NCBI RefSeq assembly: GCF_900141785.1
Contig: NZ_FQYP01000009.1
Span: forward strand, 124,001-188,000
Direction: 5' to 3'
Source: Aquimarina spongiae
GTDB taxonomy: Bacteria; Bacteroidota; Bacteroidia; Flavobacteriales; Flavobacteriaceae
DNA: 64,000 nt
Positions within the stretch are counted from its first letter, which is position 1. The number at the start of each line of letters is the position of its first letter. Positions 24,078 through 32,300 of the stretch are shown here, piece by piece. The position numbers and the translations under genes were made by a program. The notes under the pieces were generated by a model, which was not told where the DNA came from, did not search any database, and saw nothing but the letters and a program-made list of their open reading frames with translations.

Positions 24078-24909
24078 TAAGGAAGCCCTAGGATATATTA
24101 ATTTCTCTAAAGTTTTTCAAAAAACGAAGACATTTATTGATACCCACAATGAGAAACATTGTGATTTAAAGGCAAAACTAAATGCAAGCCATAGAGCTAC
24201 TGCAGAACTGATCATTAGAATGTATGTTAAACAGCTAAATCAAGCTATTAGTTTAGGAGATTCTTTTAAGAAGGGGCTTCCAGGATTTAGAACCTATAAT
24301 TCTAGCCTTGCTAGTTGTAAAGGATGTACAGTGAAAACGATCTTAAATCATAAGAGAAGATTGAAGCAAGCAGGGTTTATAAGTTATGAACAAAACAGAG
24401 GTAAATCTGGGATCGAATTATGGGTTAATATGGATGTTTTTGGTCAAAGAGTGAAAAATTTACACCCATTAGTTCATGTACAACAAGAACAAGTAAATAA
24501 TAATAGGGGTGTTGATAAGTTGATAACTTCAAAAAAAGGAGTTCACCTATCGGTTCACAAAACAGATAATAACTGCGTTACAGGAACTGAACAAGAACAA
24601 GACATGAACACGGAGGAAAGCCGGATTTTTGATTCGAAAAAACAAATCAAGGATTTGAAAAAAGAATCAGATTCGGCTTTTTCTTTACAACTGATTCGCA
24701 ACTTCTGGAGATATGCCAGAGTGATTTTGTATACCCACAAATTGTATAGTGAGCCAGAGGAGGCGGAGATTCTTAATCACATTTGGTCTTCAGTGTATCT
24801 AAAATTTAAGATAGAAGGAAACAAAGAAGATTGGAAGGAGTATCAGGATATTCTCTACAAACGCATTGATATGGTATCGAGATGGCTAGAACGAGATTCA
24901 AATCGATAG
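24070..24909 (+). CDS. replication-protein-like winged-helix protein, truncated by an in-frame TAG
   Basis: 279 residues. A winged-helix region (about 30-125) includes YNSSLASCKGCTVKTILNHK and RRLKQAGFISYEQNRG, as in plasmid-type replication or regulatory proteins of Bacteroidota elements. A low-complexity linker and a C-terminal helix bundle follow. The TAG at 24907-24909 is followed in the same frame by 98 more sense codons (24910-25206), so the gene is probably an amber-truncated form of a protein of about 378 residues. The function is inferred from fold and context only. Confidence 0.6.
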   Translation: MTDKEALGYINFSKVFQKTKTFIDTHNEKHCDLKAKLNASHRATAELIIRMYVKQLNQAISLGDSFKKGLPGFRTYNSSLASCKGCTVKTILNHKRRLKQAGFISYEQNRGKSGIELWVNMDVFGQRVKNLHPLVHVQQEQVNNNRGVDKLITSKKGVHLSVHKTDNNCVTGTEQEQDMNTEESRIFDSKKQIKDLKKESDSAFSLQLIRNFWRYARVILYTHKLYSEPEEAEILNHIWSSVYLKFKIEGNKEDWKEYQDILYKRIDMVSRWLERDSNR

Positions 24910-25206
24910 ATCCCGCCAGCACATGTATACTTTCATCCAGAAAACCAGAAGAATAGCTTTAGAGAAACTTATAAATGGTTTGTAAAGCAAGAGGTTGTAA
25001 AACAAGAGATCAGAAATCAATTATTGATTCAGCAAACAGAACAGGAATGGAAAGATCACGATAAAGGAGTAGGTAAACACAAAAGGAAAACTCGCTTTGA
25101 GCTTTTTTGTTTACACCATAAAAGGTTGTCGGCATATCATAATGAGGCCTTAATCAAGGCGTATAAAGAAAGTTTACAAAGAAATCTTATCAAACTGTTT
25201 ACATGA
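24910..25206 (+). pseudogene. cut-off C-terminus of the replication-like gene
   Basis: In frame with the preceding gene beyond its TAG, the reading continues IPPAHVYFHPENQKNSFRET and then a charged coiled region to TGA at 25204-25206. The segment PPAHVYF..EN....F..T..W is coherent protein sequence, not random. It has no good ATG of its own; only weak TTG starts exist (for example 25024). It therefore reads as a decayed extension. Confidence 0.55.
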
Positions 25207-25333
25207 TGATTTACACTTGAGAATAAGAATGATTTATTAACGAAAAAGACGCGGATTAGATTGTTTAAAGATTTACTTTCAAATCTATGATTACTTATAA
25301 TTTTTTTTATTTTAAAGGTAAGCCAAGTCCTAT

Positions 25334-27709
25334 TTATTCGTCCAGTACTTTATGAAATAAATCGGCCAACCTTATTTCTATGTATTCAATAATTGTTTTT
25401 TCAGATGCCTGATTTTGATACATCTCAAAAACCTTTGAAGCATGTTGTTTTTTGAAAGAACGAATATCATCATTTGGATTTTCAATGTCTTCCGGTTTTA
25501 GATTCCATTTTAGTAATGATTTTAACAACTTCGAATGAGCTTTATATCGTTTTTCTAGTATTTTTTGACGTTCAATATCCTCTGTGTTTTCCTCTTCAGC
25601 ACTATTAATTTTACCTGTTAGCACTGTATATTCATCACGAATTTGGCGATCTATTTCCCTAGCTTCTTTTATTAACTTTAGATATGCTTCATACACTTTT
25701 TCGTCGTAAAATGATATAAAATCAAAGTACTCATTTAAAGATTTAAGATAGGTGAGCGCTATTTCTTTATATACTTTTTTATCTTTTTCCTGCGTTTCGA
25801 TTAACTGATCTGTAAGTTTGGATAGCTTACTTTTTTTATCGGTAACAAGATGGGCAAAACCTTCTTTTTCTGGTAAAATGATCAGTTTTGGAGTAATTGC
25901 CTTAGGGATATTCTCATATCTGTACTTTCTATATTGAATTTTAATAGTGTCGTTTTCTTCTTTTGGGGCTTTAGTTTTCTTTTTGAAATTAAGTTTAGGT
26001 TTTTTTAGACCAAATGCATAATTATAAGAAAAGGTTGCGGTAAGCTCACTTAGGTTGTCTGTGGTATTACTCTGTCTAAAGAGCTGTATAGCATTAAGGC
26101 TAAAATTATGTTTTTCTTTTAGGATATAGCTGATTGTAGCTCTCAGGTTTACAATATTTGTACTTGAGGTTCTGCTTTTTGTGCTATTGTAACTTGCAGA
26201 CAATCTCGTGTTTAATGTTTTTTCTAGGTATCGTTTTCCAATACCCAGGGTTGGTCCCCATGTCGTAGACTCTTCTCTCCCAATAGTATTGTATGTTCCG
26301 TTGATCGAAGTATTTATAGACAGGTTTCTTTCTGAAAAATTTATAGTATGAGCAATGTTCATATTATGAAAAGTAGAAGCGTCGCCTAATCGAACGATTC
26401 CTCCTTGTTCATTAAAAACATCATTAAGAGAATAGTTTGTTACTAGATTTTGTCGGGCTGTTTTTTTGTCAGAAAGTAAATAGTTCACGGTGAGCGTTGC
26501 GGTCTGGGATAATTGTCGATAATCTAAATCCTCTGCTTGTTCATCAAAAATATCACTATCATTAATTTCATCAAATTGGTTGGGTTTAATGTTTGTGAAT
26601 GTGCTAAAATTTGAATAGGCCCCGGTAATGTTTAATCTTTTTGATAGGGCAAGAGTTGCATTCAAGGATCCAACGGTCCGATTCGTATTATTTGCTTTTA
26701 GATTTTCTAAATCGTCTCTTTGATAACCAATATTTAAGGCTAAGGTTAATTTGTTTTTGAAAAACGTATTAGTCACATCCAAGGTTATATTTTCAAAATC
26801 ATTGTTAAAAAAATAAGCTCCTAGGGTTTCATAACCCGGATCTATACGTTCGTATCCTAACCCCAAATTTACTTTACCTACAACGTACCCTAATCGGGTT
26901 TTGAGAGCGTTATAATATTCTGTTGAAGCTCGATTGTTAAAAAAAAAGGCAATTGGGGACACCGCAGAGGGATTGATTTTTTCTGCTCTTGTGTCTTTTG
27001 TTATTGCCGTGGTGGCATACTCGGCTTGAATATCAAAGTTATTCCCCAATTTGGCAGTACCTTCTATACTCACCACGAGATTTTCTTGAGGTAGTACTCC
27101 TTTCTCTTCCGGAATTGAAGTTAAAGAGTTGACATCGTCTTTTGCATAAAAGCCAATAATCCCCAATGTATATCTTTCCTTTTGATACTGTGCTTTTATA
27201 CCATACCCCATTCGATTAAAAGCAGGAATTGTTCGAGTGTCTTCATCATCTTCTGTGGCTCTAAGTAAACGCCCAGACATGGCACTAATTTTAAGAGGGC
27301 CTGATGGGGCGAGATCAATACCACCTCCTGTAAATTGATGTCCATTAAGAGTGTAAGGAGAGAAAGTCATATTTACATTACCAATATGGCCGGTAATCCA
27401 TTTGTATTTTGGATGAAGGCTCAAACGGTTAAAATCAAAGGGCAATTGATAGCCCAAATTTTCTCCCTGGTTGGAAAAGCTATACGAGATAGGTATTGAA
27501 AAACTATAAATATTTACATTCAACACTCCTTGCAAAAAGTAAGTATAGGGTTCTCTACTTTGATTAAGGTTTGAATTATAGTATACACCACTGGCAGAGA
27601 TTTGACCACTTAGTTTAAAAGGTTTACTATTGGTTATAGTTTCGTAGTCGAGCGATTGCGCATGAGCAATAGCAGAGAAGAGCAACAGTATGTATACTAG
27701 CTTTTGCAA
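25334..27709 (-). CDS. outer-membrane beta-barrel protein with C-terminal coiled-coil tail
   Basis: 791 residues. A signal peptide (MQKLVYILLLFSAIAHAQ) precedes about 550 residues of alternating aromatic/polar strands typical of large outer-membrane barrels (e.g. TYFLQGVLNVNIYSFSIPIS). From about residue 575 the sequence switches to a highly charged helical region (KKLSKLTDQLIETQEKDKK, EREIDRQIRDEYTV-like) to the end. This combination is unusual: the helical tail would lie in the periplasm or extend from the surface. It is the last gene of the minus-strand toxin operon, 56 nt after the probable immunity gene. It could be an export or surface-docking component, but no family is recognised. Confidence 0.65.
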   Translation of the reverse strand: MQKLVYILLLFSAIAHAQSLDYETITNSKPFKLSGQISASGVYYNSNLNQSREPYTYFLQGVLNVNIYSFSIPISYSFSNQGENLGYQLPFDFNRLSLHPKYKWITGHIGNVNMTFSPYTLNGHQFTGGGIDLAPSGPLKISAMSGRLLRATEDDEDTRTIPAFNRMGYGIKAQYQKERYTLGIIGFYAKDDVNSLTSIPEEKGVLPQENLVVSIEGTAKLGNNFDIQAEYATTAITKDTRAEKINPSAVSPIAFFFNNRASTEYYNALKTRLGYVVGKVNLGLGYERIDPGYETLGAYFFNNDFENITLDVTNTFFKNKLTLALNIGYQRDDLENLKANNTNRTVGSLNATLALSKRLNITGAYSNFSTFTNIKPNQFDEINDSDIFDEQAEDLDYRQLSQTATLTVNYLLSDKKTARQNLVTNYSLNDVFNEQGGIVRLGDASTFHNMNIAHTINFSERNLSINTSINGTYNTIGREESTTWGPTLGIGKRYLEKTLNTRLSASYNSTKSRTSSTNIVNLRATISYILKEKHNFSLNAIQLFRQSNTTDNLSELTATFSYNYAFGLKKPKLNFKKKTKAPKEENDTIKIQYRKYRYENIPKAITPKLIILPEKEGFAHLVTDKKSKLSKLTDQLIETQEKDKKVYKEIALTYLKSLNEYFDFISFYDEKVYEAYLKLIKEAREIDRQIRDEYTVLTGKINSAEEENTEDIERQKILEKRYKAHSKLLKSLLKWNLKPEDIENPNDDIRSFKKQHASKVFEMYQNQASEKTIIEYIEIRLADLFHKVLDE

Positions 27710-27765
27710 AAGGTAACAATTATACTTTCCTAAATGATAAAAGAGTGGTTTGAGGAATCGAAGAA

Positions 27766-28191
27766 CTAAAGTAATTTAGTAGTTTCTGGTATATTCCATA
27801 CCCCCGAAATTTTACAGATTTGTTTACCAGGTTGACTTTCTCCACAACCAAAAACAACCATATGATCACTATTACAATTTTTACAAGAAGTTTTGAAGTA
27901 AAGTGTAGGTAAATTAAGGACTAAATATTCTCCTAGGTATTCTGATTGCCTTATTGATTTAGATGCCATGCCAGAATCCAATATTATCGATTCGTCAATC
28001 AATTTATTTCTGTAGATTTCAAAGAAAGGAAATCCAGTTTTATAAGGTTCAATTTCTATTTCATTTTCAGTTTTGCAATTTCTGCAGACGTAAAATGTTT
28101 TTGCACTAGGCTCTAATTCTTTATTTATAAATTTATCTTTTCCGTAAGATACCGGTTTAATTGAGTGTATTTTTTCTTCTATTCTTTTCAT
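27766..28191 (-). CDS. zinc-ribbon protein, probable immunity protein for the TNT-like toxin
   Basis: 141 residues with no signal peptide, so cytoplasmic. Cys36-x-x-Cys39 (YVCRNCKTE) and Cys103-x-x-Cys106 (TSCKNCNSD) make a zinc ribbon, and a third motif VVFGCGESQPGKQICKISGVW (Cys116, Cys126) follows. It begins 2 nt after the toxin stop codon, the hallmark position of an immunity gene in polymorphic toxin loci. Binding to the toxin is inference. If correct it would protect the producer by blocking NAD hydrolysis. Confidence 0.65.
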   Translation of the reverse strand: MKRIEEKIHSIKPVSYGKDKFINKELEPSAKTFYVCRNCKTENEIEIEPYKTGFPFFEIYRNKLIDESIILDSGMASKSIRQSEYLGEYLVLNLPTLYFKTSCKNCNSDHMVVFGCGESQPGKQICKISGVWNIPETTKLL

Positions 28192-28193
28192 AA

Positions 28194-29300
28194 CTAGTCT
28201 TGTATTACATTACCAACTTTATCCGAAAATTTTCCGCTAGGAGAACTTATGATGGTTATTTTAACATATCCTTCTTCCGCCAATCTGTTCCAGGTCTTTG
28301 GATATCCTGTGTTAGGATCAATTGGTATTTTCCACATTGCTTGTCGTCCTAGACCAGGTTGGCCAAACCATGGAATTACATCGGCATTTTGAGAACCGAA
28401 AGGTAAATCTCTAAGGACTTCTATTTCATAATAATAATCATATTTATTTTGTTCATCTCGCAAAGCTCTTTGAGGAAAACTATAAGGGCTATTGTTAATT
28501 ATTGGGCTTGTAAATTCACCCGTCAAGATTGGATTGCCGTTACTGTCAAAACCACGTCCCCCTCCATAGCGATCAAACTTTTGATTCTTCCTTATCCTCA
28601 CATTATCAACAATATTGAATCCACCTCTAGCCGGAGGCCAACTATCATTTAAACCATACCTATTAAATAGGTTTTCTAACTCAATCCAATTACGTTGTTT
28701 ATACAGGTCAAAAGCTCTATTTAAGACGTCTTGACTAGCTCCTCCGTCAATTGTAGATGCAAATTCATCAACATTTCTAAAGAAAGAATCTGTAAGATTA
28801 TCACTTTTCCATGCATTATAACCTCCGCGGTAATTAATAATTTCATCATAGTGCCTAGAAACAAGTTGTATTTCATTAATATTTCCTCTTACAGCCTCAT
28901 CAACTCCAGCTTCGTCCAATACTCTCCAACTATCGACGAACTGTGCATCTAGATTTCTTACAGTACTATTTGAAGTATACCCAAAATCATTGGCAAAACC
29001 TACGACCTGACGATGGGTAAAGTTGGTCATTTTATCCCTTACCTCGTCGGCGACATTAGCATAAAATCTGAGAACATTATTGTTGGTGCGAGCGGTTGTC
29101 GACCCTACCACTTCATGCAAGGCTCTAAACTTCATAAAGCCATCCTCATGACTGCCTATAAACCTTTTGAATTCGGGATTTCCTGGAGCTTGTAAGATCG
29201 TTGCTAAATCAGAAAACCAACAACTATCCTGACCAAGATTTGTATTGATACTAAACAGGACCAGAAATAGAGCACTGTATATTTTTATTTTATTCCACAT
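28194..29300 (-). CDS. secreted TNT-like NAD-glycohydrolase toxin
   Basis: 368 residues. The signal peptide (residues 1-23, ending NLGQ) is followed by a helical region (25-215), and a C-terminal domain (220-350) that matches the tuberculosis necrotizing toxin fold: RIRKNQKFDRYGG (Arg244), GEFTSP (261-266), FPQRAL (275-280), YEIEVLRDLP (291-300) and PWFGQPGLGRQ (310-320, Gln320). TNT domains hydrolyse NAD+. By-eye alignment keeps the Arg and Gln of the CpnT active site. The Tyr and His positions appear as Phe263 and a Tyr near 289-291, so activity needs testing. It starts 12 nt after the giant protein gene and is followed by a probable immunity gene. Confidence 0.75.
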   Translation of the reverse strand: MWNKIKIYSALFLVLFSINTNLGQDSCWFSDLATILQAPGNPEFKRFIGSHEDGFMKFRALHEVVGSTTARTNNNVLRFYANVADEVRDKMTNFTHRQVVGFANDFGYTSNSTVRNLDAQFVDSWRVLDEAGVDEAVRGNINEIQLVSRHYDEIINYRGGYNAWKSDNLTDSFFRNVDEFASTIDGGASQDVLNRAFDLYKQRNWIELENLFNRYGLNDSWPPARGGFNIVDNVRIRKNQKFDRYGGGRGFDSNGNPILTGEFTSPIINNSPYSFPQRALRDEQNKYDYYYEIEVLRDLPFGSQNADVIPWFGQPGLGRQAMWKIPIDPNTGYPKTWNRLAEEGYVKITIISSPSGKFSDKVGNVIQD

Positions 29301-29312
29301 AATTGGTTTATT

Positions 29313-32300
29313 TTAATTGCAACGGCCTTGGGTTGGATTATTTGTTCTAAACTTTAACCAGCCTTCAAAGAATTCATCTCCTAAATCATCTAATCGATCG
29401 ATATTCTGAAAATCTTCATCAAAAATTCTTCTTAGTTCATCAGTAGGTAAGCTATTGCGCATTTTCTGCGCGGGTGTTTGATTAATTACGCTGCTTCCTC
29501 CGTAAGAACTTCGTAAATCAGTCTTCATGTTAGAAGGTATATCCAGACCATTTATTTCATTATCCAAATTTCGCCTTAATGCATCGAGATCTGCACGATT
29601 AGGAGCATTGACAAAAAATGCGGGTAATGAAGTGACCAGAGCGGTCATTTGAATTTTGAAACGTAAATCCGGATCTATAGCATCTGCATTTAAGGCAGTA
29701 ACTACTGCACTTGCACTTGAAGCAGCAATATCACTGGCCAGTATAGTTTTGGCCGCATAGTGCCCAGATAAACGAAATATTTTTGCGGTACCACCAACAA
29801 CAGGAACAACCACAGATGCTACATCAAGAGCCAACATAAATGTGTTCCATCCAACTGTGGTTTGATTGGTTTCGCTCATGGCGTAAGCCTGAATGGCTGG
29901 AAGCAACAAAACCTCTCCTTTCTTGAGGGGTTTACCTAAAAAGTTAAAACTACCACTTACATAAACTAAGACCAGATCATCATAATTATAAACATCTTTT
30001 CTTATTTGTGGTACTCTAGATCTACCACCGTGATCGATCATCTCAGAAACAACTACTTGATTTTGTTCGAGTTGAGCGCTAAAGTTTTCAAATTGAAAAA
30101 TGTCGGCTTCCAATTGAAGCATTTGGGAAGGATCAATCGAGGGAATATCTTTAATGTCAAAAGCTCCACTAGGTAGTTGTACAATGTTTCCTTGGCCTGT
30201 AACCATAATCTGTGTACCTAACCAAAGACAAAACATATTAAAGTCGCGATCAAAGAAAAACCTTCTTTCAATGTTTTTCAAACCTATGTCTTCAATAGTA
30301 CTCAAAATAGATCTATCATTTTTGGTATAACTATTAAGTACTTTAGTAACACTACTTACAGATGCTGGTATAGTATGAGATTGGTTGTCAGTAGCAATTG
30401 TTGAAGTATAACTGCAATCTGGATTAAAGAAACTTTCTAAAAATGAAGCCCTGGTTTCCAAATTCAAGTTCCTAAGTGTTTCTGCATTTTCTTTTTCATT
30501 AATATGGCGGATTACCTCTGTAATATTGTCGCAAGTCACGGTGCCTATTCTATTCCAAAAGGCAGCATTGTTTTCGTTACTTAATTCTAGATACTCAATA
30601 AATTCATCATAGAAAGCTTTTAAAAAATCTGTGGGATTTCTTTCAAAATTGGTCTTATCCCAATTATTATCTCTTAAGTATTGATACCAATGCACATATT
30701 CTTCGAGATAATTATCGACAATTCTATACTGACCGCCTTCAAGTACAAATCGGTTCTGGGCTTGCCTGATATTAAAAATCGGTACTATCCAGGAGAATTG
30801 TCTAGGTGTTATTTGGAATACTCTTTTCATTGGAGTATTGGGGGTAATCGGAGTTTGTCTAGGGTGATTGTGATTAAAATCAAGAATCAAATGATCCGAA
30901 ATTGTAAATGCAATAAACTGTTCTCGATGTTGAAGTTTTAACTCTGCAATATCATAAACCAACTTAAAATCATTAATAGCTGAGGTTATGTTTGGATCTT
31001 TTAGCATTTCCACAAACAGACTTAAAACTCCAGGGATTTGTGCCTTTTGATAATCAGTCTGTTCACTTAAAGAAGTCAAACCATTATTTAAAGATTCTAG
31101 AACAATTCCTTCTAATGAATCGAATTTATATTTTATAATTAGATTGAATATTTTCCACTTTTCATCATTTGACAAAGAAGAAATCATTTCTGATAAGCGA
31201 TAGATAAAAACACCATCTTTATTTTCTGAAATTTCGGGGAACCTCTCATTAACAGTTCTTGCAATCGTATTACCAATAGGTAAACCATTATTAATTTCTA
31301 GAAGTTGACGCATTAAAACCCTCTCTTGATCCAAAGGGATTAATTGCATTAATTTCATAATAGCCCTTTCTGTTTGCTGCGGTGTACCAAAATCACTTTG
31401 TAGCATAGCGATGGTAAGTAATTTAGATACTTCTTCGTATGTCAATTCTTTTAATGCGCATTGATTGAGATTATTAATATATTCTATCATATCAAGATTT
31501 GAGACCAACTCCATATTTTTAGAAATGCTAATCTCCTTGGCCAGATCTTTTAACAAAAACACCTCGGGTATCGCAATATTACCGCAGTCATCAGCTGAAC
31601 AACCTGCTTTACCTACAAAGGATATTCCTTGAGGTAAGCTGTTTTTTGAAACATTCAAGTTTAGTTGAATCTGGTTATTGTTTAAATAGTTTTGTCTAAT
31701 GTTTGTGAATGAGGTCTGATAAATCTCATTATCCTCGCAACTACCTTTATGCCAATACAATTGTATAATTCCAGTATTTGATGCTTCAACTATATTAGAG
31801 TTTCTAATATCTTCGAAAAAATAATCTCCTCTGCCTGGATCCCAAGTGTACAATCTATCATTTTCAAAAATGGCAAAAGCGGCTCCATTACTATAGGTTG
31901 GAATTTCTTCTGTAAAAACAATACCACCCTCTCCTTGATAGGTGATAGGATATCCGTTTGGAGCTAGTACTGAAACCGTCAAAGCAGCATCTTCTTCATC
32001 TTGAAATAAGTACAGTCGAAATTCAGGATTATGGATTTGTGACCAATCAAAATGCGAAAGTCTTAATCCACTTCCGTAATCCATTAACCAATCGGTACCT
32101 CCCGGGGTAGTACCTAATTTTTTAAAAGGGTGTTGTAATGCAAATGCACCATGTCCCAATTCATGCGCCAACGTTCCTGCCAACGAAGATTTTCCTTCTT
32201 CTTGTTGGGAGAGGTTGTTAGAAAACACAAAACCAAATTGTCGTTTTAGCGGCATAAATCCAGCAACGCTGGATCGGCTAGGGCGTATGTCATTACCAAA

